From NCBI GenBank assembly GCA_903960515.1, contig CAJCBL010000233.1, positions 1-37,059 of the forward strand: 37,059 nt of DNA. Reading direction: 5' to 3'. Source of the stretch: an uncultured Verrucomicrobiota bacterium (GTDB lineage: Bacteria; Verrucomicrobiota; Verrucomicrobiia; Opitutales; Opitutaceae). The notes under the pieces are model-generated. The model saw only the letters and a list, made by a program, of their open reading frames with translations. It had not been told where the DNA came from and made no database searches. The position numbers and the translations under genes are program-made. This document shows positions 9,930 to 20,319 of this stretch, piece by piece (position 1 is the stretch's first letter; each line of letters begins with the position of its first letter).

Positions 9930-10337
9930 TTAGCGGACTTTGCGGGTGGCGTAGATGGCGCGACGGCCTTCTGCGGCCCAGGACTGGGTGTCGTCATCGA
10001 CGCCGGAGATGGCTACGATGCGCGAGTTGGCTCCCATGGTGCAGTGTACGGCTGCGGCGAGCACGGCGAGCACCTCAGGGGAGGGGCGCTCGTCGACGGC
10101 CGACGCCGCAGGAGCGGCGCAAGCTACCGGAGCGGCGGTTGCGGGGAGGGGGGCCGGCAGCGGGGCTGCGGCACCACCGTAGGTGGCGGTGAGGTTGCGC
10201 CGGATGTCGACGAACAACCACACTGCCCCGATGGCGAGGAAGATGATCAGCAGCACGTTTTTGACGGTCTGCAGAGAGCCAGCGTCGCCGGTGGCGGCCA
10301 CCACGGCCCCCGAGGCGAGGAAGCAGCGGGAGATCAT
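9930..10337 (-). CDS. mmdD: Delta/gamma-like decarboxylase anchor, copy 1
   Basis: A 135-residue protein with a transmembrane helix at about 25-45 (VKNVLLIIFLAIGAVWLFVDI region), an Ala/Pro linker at 55-80 and a C-terminal domain ending SWAAEGRRAIYATRKVR. It is a paralogue of the protein at 9031-9408. The long open frame extends far upstream into mmdA in another phase, but the start at 10337 overlaps the mmdA stop as ATGA, a typical translational-coupling arrangement, and gives a normal N-terminus. It probably anchors MmdA and MmdC to MmdB. Confidence 0.85.
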   Translation of the reverse strand: MISRCFLASGAVVAATGDAGSLQTVKNVLLIIFLAIGAVWLFVDIRRNLTATYGGAAAPLPAPLPATAAPVACAAPAASAVDERPSPEVLAVLAAAVHCTMGANSRIVAISGVDDDTQSWAAEGRRAIYATRKVR

Positions 10338-11887
10338 AGCGGGATGTTGCCGTGCTTCTTGGGCGGGCGGGTCTCGCGCTTGGTGAGCGAGTTGCGCAAC
10401 GCCATGGCGAGGATACCTCGGGTTTGGGCGGGGCTGATCACATCGGTGACCAAGCCGGCTCCGGCGGCCTGATACGGCGAGGCGAACTTCTCGCGGTAGT
10501 CGGCGACCAACTCGGCCTCCTTGGCCTTCGGGTCGGCGGCGGCTGTGATCTCTCGCTTGAAGAGGATCTTGGCCGCGCCTTCGGCACCCATGACGGCGAT
10601 CTCGGCGCTGGGCCAAGCGTAGACGGCATCAGCTCCGAGGTCGTGGCAGCACATGGCGATGAAGGCACCGCCGTAGGCCTTACGCATGATCAAAGTGATC
10701 TTGGGCACGGTGGCCGCCGAGTAGGCGAAGAGCATCTTGGCGCCGTGGCGGATGATGCCGCCGCGCTCCTGCTGGAGGCCGGGGAGGAAGCCGCCGGTAT
10801 CCACCAAGGTGACCAGCGGGATGTTGAAGCAGTTGCAGAAACGGATGAAGCGGGCGGCCTTGTCGGCGGCGTCGATGTCGATGGTGCCGGCCTTCTGGGT
10901 GGACTGGCTGCCGATGATGCCGATGACGATGCCCTGGATGCGGGCGAAGCCCACGATGATGTTCTTGGCGAAGTCGCGCTGGACTTCGACGAACTCGCCG
11001 CCGTCGACGATGCGCTCGATGACCTTGGCGGTGTCCAGCGGCTGTTTGGGATCCTCGGGGATGAGGTCGTTGATCTTGGGGTCCTCGGTCATGTCGATCG
11101 TCGCGGGCAGATGGTGCGGCGGATCGCTGATGTTGTTGGCCGGGAGGAAGGAGAGGACCTTGCGGGCGATCTGGATGGCGTGCTTGTCGTCCTCGGCTAC
11201 GAAATGGATGTTGCCGCTGACGGTGGCGTGGGCCTCGGCGGTGGCGAACTGGTCTACGGTGGCCGACTGGCCGGTGGCCGCCTTGATGACCTCAGGGCCG
11301 CAGATAAACATCTGGGCGTTCTTGCGGGTCATGATGATGAAGTCGGTGAGGGCCGGCGAGTAGGCCGCCCCGCCGGCGCAGGGGCCCGCGATGATCGAGA
11401 ACTGCGGCACCAGGCCGGAGAGCACTACATTGCGGTAGAACACCTGGGCGTATCCGGAGAGGGCCATGACGCCTTCCTGAATGCGGGCGCCGCCGGAGTC
11501 GTTGATGCCGATGAGCGGGATGCCCGCCTTGGCAGCGTAGTCCTGCAGATCGCAGATCTTCTTGGCGTGCTTGGCGCCCAGCGAGCCGCCGAAGACCAGG
11601 AAGTCCTGGCTGAAGGCGGCTACGGGGCGGCCGTCGATGTAGCCGACACCCGCGATCACACCATCGGCGGGCAGTACCTTGCCCTTCATGCCGAAGTGCT
11701 CGCCGGAGTGCTCCACATGCATGCCGGCCTCCTGGAAGGTGCCGGGCTGGAACAACTCGAGCAGACGCTGGCGGGCCGTGAGCAGGCCCTTCGCGTTGCG
11801 CTCCTTGATCTTGTCCTCGCCGCCGCTGGCCAGAACTGTCTTCCGGCGGCGATCGAGGGTTTCGAGCATTTTCGCTGAGATAGGCAT
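10334..11887 (-). CDS. mmdA: Methylmalonyl-CoA decarboxylase alpha (carboxyltransferase)
   Basis: A 517-residue carboxyltransferase of the crotonase-like MmdA/PccB family. It transfers the carboxyl group of (S)-methylmalonyl-CoA to biotin on MmdC, giving propionyl-CoA. Visible motifs: FGGSLGAKHAKKI, DSGGARIQEGV, AGPCAGGAAYSPALTDF in the N-terminal half, and DTGGFLPGLQQERGGIIRHG and RKAYGGAFIAM in the C-terminal half, together forming the two oxyanion holes. Length is as expected. On sequence alone it could be propionyl-CoA carboxylase beta, but the biotin carrier, membrane beta subunit and anchors in the same unit, with no biotin carboxylase, point to the decarboxylase. It overlaps the next gene by 4 bases. 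Confidence 0.95.
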   Translation of the reverse strand: MPISAKMLETLDRRRKTVLASGGEDKIKERNAKGLLTARQRLLELFQPGTFQEAGMHVEHSGEHFGMKGKVLPADGVIAGVGYIDGRPVAAFSQDFLVFGGSLGAKHAKKICDLQDYAAKAGIPLIGINDSGGARIQEGVMALSGYAQVFYRNVVLSGLVPQFSIIAGPCAGGAAYSPALTDFIIMTRKNAQMFICGPEVIKAATGQSATVDQFATAEAHATVSGNIHFVAEDDKHAIQIARKVLSFLPANNISDPPHHLPATIDMTEDPKINDLIPEDPKQPLDTAKVIERIVDGGEFVEVQRDFAKNIIVGFARIQGIVIGIIGSQSTQKAGTIDIDAADKAARFIRFCNCFNIPLVTLVDTGGFLPGLQQERGGIIRHGAKMLFAYSAATVPKITLIMRKAYGGAFIAMCCHDLGADAVYAWPSAEIAVMGAEGAAKILFKREITAAADPKAKEAELVADYREKFASPYQAAGAGLVTDVISPAQTRGILAMALRNSLTKRETRPPKKHGNIPL

Positions 11888-11929
11888 GGAGTGGAGATCT
11901 GCGATGTTACTGGGAGAGTAGGGGGGAAC

Positions 11930-12349
11930 TCAGTGCGCCGCGGCGCCGGGGGCCGGGCTGCAGAATTCGGTGAGCACTCCGAAGGTGGCCTTCGGATGCA
12001 GGAAGGCCACGAGCTTGTCGTGGGCCCCGGTGAAGGGCACCTCGTGGATGAGGCGCACGCCCGCGGCCTTGGCGCCGGCGAGTTGGGCGGTGATGTCGTC
12101 GCTGGCGAAGGCCACGTGGTGGATGCCCTCGCCCTTTTCGGCGAGGAACTTGGCCACGGGGCTGTCGGGTGAAGTGGGTTCGAGCAGCTCGATGGCCGTC
12201 TCGCCGACCTGGTAAAAGGCCGTCTTGACCTTCTGCGAGGGAACTTCCTCGCGGCCGGTGCACTTCAGGCCGAGGGCGCCTTCATAATACTTTGCCGCTT
12301 CGTCGATGGACTTAACGGCAATGCCTAGGTGATCGATCTTGGTAATCAT
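11930..12349 (-). CDS. mce: Methylmalonyl-CoA epimerase
   Basis: A 139-residue glyoxalase/VOC-fold enzyme that interconverts (R)- and (S)-methylmalonyl-CoA, linking the mutase product to the decarboxylase. The probable metal ligands are visible: His7 in KIDHLGIAV, His77/His78 in GEGIHHVAF and Glu128 in VLTEF, with IELLEP between them. Size is normal for the family. It is the first gene of the minus-strand cluster, 42 bases before mmdA, and is divergent from mutA, so both halves of the pathway start from the same 202-base control region. Confidence 0.95.
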   Translation of the reverse strand: MITKIDHLGIAVKSIDEAAKYYEGALGLKCTGREEVPSQKVKTAFYQVGETAIELLEPTSPDSPVAKFLAEKGEGIHHVAFASDDITAQLAGAKAAGVRLIHEVPFTGAHDKLVAFLHPKATFGVLTEFCSPAPGAAAH

Positions 12350-12551
12350 GGAAACTTATCTTGCCAACTGGTTTGATAAGGGGGTGTTATTTTGGGCGTG
12401 ATCGTCAACATCCATTCCACGGCTTTGGTGGCGGCAGTATGCTCGAAGCCGGGCTGGGTGGGTGCGCATGGTTTGTCCAAAATCGCCCGGACTCTGGCAA
12501 CTGCTTGCCGTTGATCAATCACTCATCCTTACTGCCGAGCTTTATTTTCTC
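12350..12551. promoter_or_regulatory. Divergent control region between mce and mutA
   Basis: This 202-base spacer must hold promoters for both the minus-strand cluster and mutAB. A TTGACG hexamer lies on the minus strand at 12403-12408, 53 bases before mce, but no well-spaced -10 partner was found. The sequence before mutA is AT-rich (CTTTATTTTCTC). I looked for a cobalamin riboswitch B12 box, relevant because the mutase uses B12, and saw none. An open frame in phase with mutA extends back to 12462, so part of this could be coding if an earlier start is used. Confidence 0.4.
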
Positions 12552-14486
12552 ATGAGCGCAAAGTTGGATTCTCCTACCGCGTCGCCCGCTGGCGGCAACG
12601 CGAACCCAGATGTCGAGGCGCTTCGTCGCGCCTGGCGTGAAACTGTCGAGAAGGACCTCGCTGGTGTGCCTTTCGAGAAGAAGCTCGTCACGCGCACCGC
12701 CGAGGGCATCGACCTGCAGCCGCTGTATCATCGCGGCATGGTCGAGGCCGTTCCCAATCGCGAATCCCTGCCCGGGCAGGCTCCGTTCCTGCGCGGCAGC
12801 CACGCGCGAGGCGCCAAGGGCGAGATCGCCTGGCGCATCGCCCAGCCGATCCCGGCGGCCTCCCCGGCCGAGTTCAACAAGGCACTACTAGCTGCCCTCG
12901 CCCGCGGCCAGAACGCCGCCCTTGTGCCCTCGGCCTACCTGGCCGACGCAGCCGCGCTCACCGCGGCCCTCAGGGATATCCACTTCGCCGGTGCACCGGT
13001 CTACGCCTCCGTCTGCTCCTCCACTACCGCCGCCGCGCTCACCGCCTCCTTCTCCGCCCTGCTCAAGGCGCGCGGCGAGAGCTGGTCGGCGCTCCAAGGC
13101 GCCGTGACTCTTGACCCGCTCGCCGCTCTCGCCACCGAGGGCAAGCTGCCGGTCTCCCTCGAGGCCGCGACTGCCGAGCTCGCGTCGTGGACTTCCCACG
13201 CCGCCGCCCAGGCCCCCGTGCTCAAGACCATCGGCGTGGACGCCGGTTGGGTAATCGACGCCGGCGGCAACTCCGCCCAGGAGCTCGCCGTAGCCATCTC
13301 GATGGCCGTCGAATACCTGCGCCGCCTGGCCGCCGCCAAGGTCGATGTGAATACCGCCGCCCCGCGCTTCGCCTTCAGCTTCGCTGTGGGCTCGCAGTTC
13401 TTCCCCGAGCTGGCGAAGTTCCGCGCCTTCCGCCTGCTGTGGGCCCGAGTGCTCTCCGCGCACGGCGACGCCTCGCTGGCCGGTGGCGCCAGCCTTCACG
13501 CCCGCACCGCGCTCTTCAACAAGACCGTGCTCGATCCCTATGTGAACATGCTGCGCACCACCACTGAGGCCCTCTCCGCCGTGCTCGGCGGGGTGGACAG
13601 CCTGCAGGTGGGCGCCTTCGACGAGGTGGTGCGCACCCCCGACGAATTCTCCCAGCGTATCGCCCGCAACATCGCGCTCATGCTCTCCGAGGAGTTCAAC
13701 TTCGCCGAGGTGGCCGACGCCGCCGGCGGCTCCTGGCTGGTCGAGAAGCTCACCGACGACCTCGCCCGCAAGGCGTGGGGGCTCTTCCAGGACATCGAGA
13801 AGAAGGGCGGCTTCGCCGCCGCCCTCGCCGCCGGCGAGATCCAGAAGCCCATCGCCGCCTCGGCCTCCGAGAAGCGCAAGCAGTTGGATACCCGCCGACT
13901 CTCCGTGCTGGGCACCAACCTCTTCCCCAACCTCAAGGAGAAGCACCTCGCTCCCTCCGCCGTGGCCGCCGCCCCGGCCTGCGGTTGTGGTTGCGCCGCC
14001 GTGACCGTCACCCCGGTGAAGGCCTGGCGCGCTGCCGAGGGCTACGAAGCCCTCCGCGCCATCGCCGACCGCTTCGCCAAGACCTCGGGCAAACGCCCGC
14101 AGGTCTTCCTCGCCAAGATCGGCCCGGTGAAGCAGCACAAGCCCCGCGCCGACTTCGCCGCCGGCTTCTTCGCCGTGGGTGGTTTCGAGGCCATCGGTAA
14201 GGAGGCCTTCGAGACACCCGAGGCCGCCGCCCAGGCCGCAGCCGCTTCCGGCGCACCGGTGGTAGTCCTCTGCTCCACCGACGATACGTATCCGGTACTC
14301 GTGCCCGCCTTCGCCTCCGCGCTGAAGGCCGCCAAGCCCGGTGTAGTCGTCATCCTCGCCGGTCTCCCGGCCGAGCCCGCCACCGTCGAGGCCTACAAGC
14401 AGGCCGGTATCGACGATTTCATCCACATCCGCGCCAACGTGCGCGAACTGCTCGCCCAACTCCTCGCCAAAATCGGAGCCAAGTGA
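12552..14486 (+). CDS. mutA: Methylmalonyl-CoA mutase small (beta) subunit
   Basis: Non-catalytic partner of MutB in the heterodimeric, B12-dependent mutase that converts succinyl-CoA to (R)-methylmalonyl-CoA. The 644-residue protein has the N-terminal mutase barrel (for example [24 protein letters not shown] and [23 protein letters not shown]) and a degenerate C-terminal B12-domain fold in which the cobalt-ligating DxHxxG is replaced by QHKPRAD, as expected for the small subunit. The ATG at 12552 was preferred over one at 12462 because it gives a normal length. An unusual Cys-Gly-Cys-Gly-Cys run lies near residues 477-483, in the linker between domains. Confidence 0.95.
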   Translation: MSAKLDSPTASPAGGNANPDVEALRRAWRETVEKDLAGVPFEKKLVTRTAEGIDLQPLYHRGMVEAVPNRESLPGQAPFLRGSHARGAKGEIAWRIAQPIPAASPAEFNKALLAALARGQNAALVPSAYLADAAALTAALRDIHFAGAPVYASVCSSTTAAALTASFSALLKARGESWSALQGAVTLDPLAALATEGKLPVSLEAATAELASWTSHAAAQAPVLKTIGVDAGWVIDAGGNSAQELAVAISMAVEYLRRLAAAKVDVNTAAPRFAFSFAVGSQFFPELAKFRAFRLLWARVLSAHGDASLAGGASLHARTALFNKTVLDPYVNMLRTTTEALSAVLGGVDSLQVGAFDEVVRTPDEFSQRIARNIALMLSEEFNFAEVADAAGGSWLVEKLTDDLARKAWGLFQDIEKKGGFAAALAAGEIQKPIAASASEKRKQLDTRRLSVLGTNLFPNLKEKHLAPSAVAAAPACGCGCAAVTVTPVKAWRAAEGYEALRAIADRFAKTSGKRPQVFLAKIGPVKQHKPRADFAAGFFAVGGFEAIGKEAFETPEAAAQAAAASGAPVVVLCSTDDTYPVLVPAFASALKAAKPGVVVILAGLPAEPATVEAYKQAGIDDFIHIRANVRELLAQLLAKIGAK

Positions 14487-14491
14487 ACACC

Positions 14492-16669
<2,178 letters not shown>

Positions 16670-16740
16670 GGGTAGGGGCGGCTCCGAGCCGTCCGTTTCC
16701 CGTGTAGCGGGACCGCGCAGCGGTTGCGCATTCCTCCTTC

Positions 16741-16776
16741 AAGGCCCGGCGCGAAAGCGCCGGGCCTTTTTGTTTC
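16741..16776 (+). terminator. Intrinsic terminator after mutAB
   Basis: A perfect 12-base GC-rich stem (16741-16752 with 16757-16768) has a GAAA tetraloop and is followed by TTTTTGTTT. It lies 72 bases past the mutB stop and is one of the strongest terminators in the window. Confidence 0.92.
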
Positions 16777-17378
16777 CGGCCGGGCGGATTTTCACCACAG
16801 AGGACACGGAGCACGCGGAGGCGATTTCCCCGTAGCTGGATGGAGAAGTCATTCAGCCCGGCAGATTCGGCCGCAAGGAACGCAGAGAACTTAAAGAGAT
16901 CGATCTCCGCGGTCCCTGGATGATCTGTGCTTTGCGGTAAGTCCTCTCCGAACCTGTTACAGACGCCAGCCACCGAGAATTTCCATGTAACTGGATGGTG
17001 GAGGATGGTAGTCGGAAACGAAGGCAGGGCTGGCTCTCCGAGCCGTGCGCTCCGAATCTGCCCATTTAGAGGCCTGCCCCGAACCCTGAGCCGTGACCAT
17101 GCACTCGTACCGCTTTGCGCTCTGGCTGGGCCCCAACTCCGGTGCCCGCCTCAGGAGCGTGCTTGCACGCGATCTGCGCGCTGAATTGCGTGCAAGCACG
17201 CTCCTACCAATGATTGGTTACGGCTGAGAAGTGCTGGGTGAAGAGGTCCGGGGCATAGGTGTACTCAAACAATTGTTGAGTGCGCCCAAGGGGAGTTCCG
17301 TCATCGAGCTTGCGGTGCGCTCTTGTCTTTGCGGCCGCTGTATCCAGCCGCTTTAGCGGTGAACCCTTGGCTGGCGGG
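16777..17378. repeat. Gene-free spacer with several repeat families
   Basis: About 600 bases without a convincing gene. It contains a CCACAGAGGACACGGAG-type repeat (16795-16815), a copy of the GTAGCTGGATGG...CATTCAGC hairpin family (about 16832-16860), AACGCAGAG-type repeat (about 16878), an inverted pair of the main REP-like hairpin (17152-17207) and a near-perfect palindrome at 17263-17281 (ACTCAA, CAATTG, TTGAGT with one extra A), which lies about 100 bases downstream of the secreted-protein gene. Confidence 0.7.
17152..17207. repeat. Inverted REP doublet (REPIN-like)
   Basis: GGAGCGTGCTTGCACGC and its reverse complement lie head to head with a 10-to-12-base centre. Each arm is itself a hairpin (GCGTG-CTTG-CACGC type), so the whole can fold as one long cruciform. 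The same arm recurs at 754-776, 34045-34067, 34254-34277 and 37027-37049. Confidence 0.8.
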
Positions 17379-19925
17379 TCAACGGGGCCCGGGTTCGTCG
17401 GCGTACCAGCGGCTTTCGCGGCCTGCGGCGTCGACGGCGGTTACGAGGTAGGCGTCGTTCGCGCGGCCGGCCTCATCTGCATAGTCGGTCCCCGTAACCA
17501 GTTTCCCTGCGGGCTCGGTGTAGGGCGAGTTGATCCAGGTCCACGGTCCGCCAATCGTGGTGGCCCGGTAGATTCGGTAACCGGCTACGCCGGGCACGGC
17601 GGCCCAGCGCAGGTGGTTGGCTCCGTGCTCGTGGTCGACTCGCAGTCTTTGCGGTAGTGCCGGTGCGGTGGCCGGGGAGTATCCGGCGAGCGCGGTTTCG
17701 AGCAGCAGGTCGGCGTGGGCAAACCACAACAGTTCGTTCCACGTCTGTTTGCGGCGACTTTGCGCGTCGAGCCAGTAGGCGGCTTCGGTGCTGCCTATTT
17801 CGCCCCGGTCGGAGGCGCGGGCGAACATCCCGGCGAAGGGCGCGCAGGACCAGTTCTCCCAGCGATGGTCGTGCGCCTGTCCGCGGAAGAAATTGGCCCG
17901 GTCCCAGCGGTAGTCGCCGGCTTCCGGCACGGGGTGGTGTTGGAGGTCGGCGGTGACGTCTACACAGTCGAAGTAGCGGCTCAGCGCGGCCGGGTGCAGC
18001 CAGAGATCTTCGCCGCTGCTCAGTTCCATCGAACGTAGGTGGAAGTCGCTGATCGATTCGTAGAGAAAGTCGCTGGCCTCCGGTCGGCCGATCTCGCCGG
18101 CGTAGGGGCGCTGGCCGTGGCCGTAGATTCCGGTGACGCCGGGGGCGTGCAGGGCGTCGAGTGCCCAGGCGGCGAGGGCGGGGTCGCTTGCGCGGCGGCC
18201 ACCGTAGAGGGCGAGGCCGAGGGGCCCGATCTGCATGTTGAAGGCCGATACGAAGCAGTCCACATGGGGAAACCCGGCGGCGTTTACCCGGCCGAAAGCC
18301 TGCTTCGAGGCCTGGCCGATGGCGCGGCTCGCCGCGGGCAGTCTATCGCCCGGCACGAGGGCGGCGTAAAGGGGCAGGGTGCTGCTTCCGTAGGAGACAT
18401 GGTAGGGGTCGATGCGTCCTTGGTCCTTGGGGTTGCGCGGGCCGGGCGGGGTGGTGCGCGCCCAGCCTGGCAGGTGGAACGCGGGTTCGCACTCGGCGGC
18501 GCCTGGGTGGTTGGCGAACAGGGCGTCGAACTTGATCCGCTCGCGCCGAAGCCAGAGCAGAGCGGCGTCCTGCGCCCACGCGCGTCCCCAATATTTGATT
18601 TCAAGGAAGCGCTGGGCGATCTGCGGCATCGGCGCTCGGCAGTCGGCGGGCCCCAGGGTGGGTTCGTCGACGATGGCAACCAAGGGCTGGAGGTTGCGCC
18701 GCGCCTCGTGCCAGAGCGGCTCCTCGTCCACGGCGGAGGTGAAGACGAAGCGCACCTCTCCCCAGAAGGCGCGCAGCGTGGCGCTGTTGCCTTCGGGCGC
18801 ACGGTGGAAGGAGCTGGGGCCTGCGAACTCCACCGAGGCACCTCGACCAATCTCGATCTGGCCGGCACCGGTTTGTACGTACGGCACCGGCAGCAGGGTC
18901 AGGCCGGCTTCGTGGTTGACCAGGGCATCCAGGAAATGGCCGTTGGTGGAGCGGGTGAGCAGTCGCAGCCCGGCGGGCACGCGAAGGACATGCATCCCGG
19001 CTGCGGAGTCGCCCAGCACCAGGCGGCCCGAGAGCAGGCGGTGGTCGGCTGCACCGACCACTTCGGCCGTCGGCTCGCCCTCGGGGGCCAGGCGTTCGGT
19101 TTGCACAAGCACCGTGCCTCGGCGTGGAATGCGGTAGGTGTATTGGGCGCTGTCGGGCACACCGGGCGGGCCGGTTCGCACCATGAATTTGGAGAACAGG
19201 GGGCCACTACCCCAGAGCACCTCGCGCACTTCGAGTGAGTCGGGGGTTTCGTAGGAGAGCGGCGTGCGCCGTAAAGTGGTGCAGTCGCCGGCCTGCCGGA
19301 CGAGCGTGAGTGCCGGGGCGATCCAGCCTTCTGGCAGTGCGACGGCGCCGGTGCGCGGTGCTATGGCGGCTATGGCCCCGGTACGAGGTCCACGAGCCAA
19401 GAAGGTGACGGAGAGATCGTCGCCGGCGAGAGTCACTCGATCGCCGGTTACGGAGGCGGCTGCGGGTATCGACGAAGCGGGGATGCGGCCGCGAACGAGC
19501 ACGAAGCTCCTGCGCTCCCATGCCGCAAGCGTAAGGGGAAAGTAGAGGTGGAAGCGGGTGATCCGGCCGGAGGCGTCGCGGCGGATGTCGTCGGCCTGGT
19601 GGGGAATGGGGGAGCGGCGAGCGGTGTCGGCATCCGAGTACAGAGCCCAGTCGTCCGGGTCCGCCGGCTCATCCTCGTGGAGAAATACAGGCACCCGGAC
19701 GAGTTCGTCGGTACGAGCTTCTCCGACACGTTCTTCGACGGTGAGGCGGCGCAGTGGTGCGGCTTGGTCGGGGGCGGGGCGCAGCCGCGGGATGTAGGGG
19801 GCGGGCCAGGCCGGCGAGGCGTCGAAGACGGAGGATGTGGTGGCGCCCGCGAGAGCGATTCCGGGGAGCCCGGAGTTGGAGAGGAGAAGGGCGCCAGAGA
19901 GGAGTAGAGCGGTGCGCAGAAGCAT
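17379..19925 (-). CDS. Secreted protein of unknown function with FN3-like C-terminus
   Basis: An 848-residue protein with a clear signal peptide (hydrophobic residues about 5-25, likely cleaved after GIALA). I do not recognise the main body. Residues about 30-380 look beta-rich; about 400-740 look helical and contain many Trp, His and Tyr residues (for example YHVSYGSSTLPLYAAL, DHRWENWSCAPFAGMF). Residues about 745-845 form a fibronectin type III-like domain (NHLRWAAVPGVAGYRIYRA). This order, beta region, helical-toroid-like region and FN3, is common in secreted polysaccharide-active enzymes such as lyases and hydrolases, so a glycan role is plausible but unproven. The gene stands alone, with a palindrome and paired direct repeats upstream. 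Confidence 0.85.
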   Translation of the reverse strand: MLLRTALLLSGALLLSNSGLPGIALAGATTSSVFDASPAWPAPYIPRLRPAPDQAAPLRRLTVEERVGEARTDELVRVPVFLHEDEPADPDDWALYSDADTARRSPIPHQADDIRRDASGRITRFHLYFPLTLAAWERRSFVLVRGRIPASSIPAAASVTGDRVTLAGDDLSVTFLARGPRTGAIAAIAPRTGAVALPEGWIAPALTLVRQAGDCTTLRRTPLSYETPDSLEVREVLWGSGPLFSKFMVRTGPPGVPDSAQYTYRIPRRGTVLVQTERLAPEGEPTAEVVGAADHRLLSGRLVLGDSAAGMHVLRVPAGLRLLTRSTNGHFLDALVNHEAGLTLLPVPYVQTGAGQIEIGRGASVEFAGPSSFHRAPEGNSATLRAFWGEVRFVFTSAVDEEPLWHEARRNLQPLVAIVDEPTLGPADCRAPMPQIAQRFLEIKYWGRAWAQDAALLWLRRERIKFDALFANHPGAAECEPAFHLPGWARTTPPGPRNPKDQGRIDPYHVSYGSSTLPLYAALVPGDRLPAASRAIGQASKQAFGRVNAAGFPHVDCFVSAFNMQIGPLGLALYGGRRASDPALAAWALDALHAPGVTGIYGHGQRPYAGEIGRPEASDFLYESISDFHLRSMELSSGEDLWLHPAALSRYFDCVDVTADLQHHPVPEAGDYRWDRANFFRGQAHDHRWENWSCAPFAGMFARASDRGEIGSTEAAYWLDAQSRRKQTWNELLWFAHADLLLETALAGYSPATAPALPQRLRVDHEHGANHLRWAAVPGVAGYRIYRATTIGGPWTWINSPYTEPAGKLVTGTDYADEAGRANDAYLVTAVDAAGRESRWYADEPGPR

Positions 19926-19985
19926 GGCGGTGCGCAGGCTAGTGGTGCTTTTGCGCTACGCGACTGCGGAAGCGAGCTGGGGAGC

Positions 19986-20016
19986 GCATGCGTATGAGGC
20001 GGCCGCATGCGTATGA
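19986..20016. promoter_or_regulatory. Two 12-base direct repeats upstream of the secreted-protein gene
   Basis: GCATGCGTATGA occurs at 19986-19997 and again at 20005-20016, a 19-base period close to two helical turns. The copies lie 61-91 bases before the minus-strand start at 19925. This resembles a tandem activator or repressor site, although no regulator is encoded nearby. Confidence 0.45.
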
Positions 20017-20041
20017 AGCGTACTAATCAGCGGCCCGAGCG

Positions 20042-20077
20042 AACCGTTTGGGTTCACGGTCGTGAACCCAAACGGTT
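20042..20077. promoter_or_regulatory. Perfect 17+17-base palindrome
   Basis: The arms AACCGTTTGGGTTCACG (20042-20058) and CGTGAACCCAAACGGTT (20061-20077) are exact reverse complements around a two-base centre. It lies about 117 bases upstream of the secreted-protein gene and downstream of the ppx-like gene. No T run follows on either strand. It could be an operator, the 3' hairpin of the ppx-like mRNA, or a mobile palindromic element. Confidence 0.6.
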
Positions 20078-20155
20078 GGGAGGTATTCTGGCGGGGCTGG
20101 GGCCCAGTGTTCCCAGAGAGGGAGAGCCGCGCCTTGCCTCAGCCGTGAGCATACA

Positions 20156-20319
20156 GTCCGATTGAGGGGGGCGGACCCTGCGCCCTGTATCAGTTCGAGC
20201 GCAGCCGGTGCGTCGCGCCAGCGCGCTTCGCTGCGAAGGAGACGAGGGCGACGGCCCTACACCAACGCTGGAGAACAGGTCAGCGCGATAATGCCGGCGC
20301 ACTGCACGGTGGCCGCTCA
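20156..20319. repeat. 160-base dispersed repeat, copy A
   Basis: Similar to 25089-25250 along its whole length. The best blocks are CGGTGCGTCG.GCCAGCG followed by GCTTCGCTGCGAAGGA (33 of 35 bases equal) and ACACCA.CGCTGGAGAAC. It ends at the stop codon of the ppx-like gene. It contains GGGCGACGGCCCTAC, the reverse of a GTAGGGCCGTCGCCC-type hairpin. An apparent minus-strand frame across it (20054-20824) is not considered a gene. Confidence 0.75.

Noticed and set aside
9930-10616. Longer form of the first anchor protein starting inside mmdA
   Set aside because: The extra N-terminus is the out-of-phase reading of mmdA; the ATGA overlap start at 10337 gives a normal subunit.
10334-11887. Propionyl-CoA carboxylase beta (PccB) instead of MmdA
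   Set aside because: No biotin carboxylase subunit is encoded here, and the membrane beta subunit, small carrier and anchors are present.
12350-12551. Cobalamin riboswitch upstream of mutA or mce
   Set aside because: No B12 box or other conserved core could be seen.
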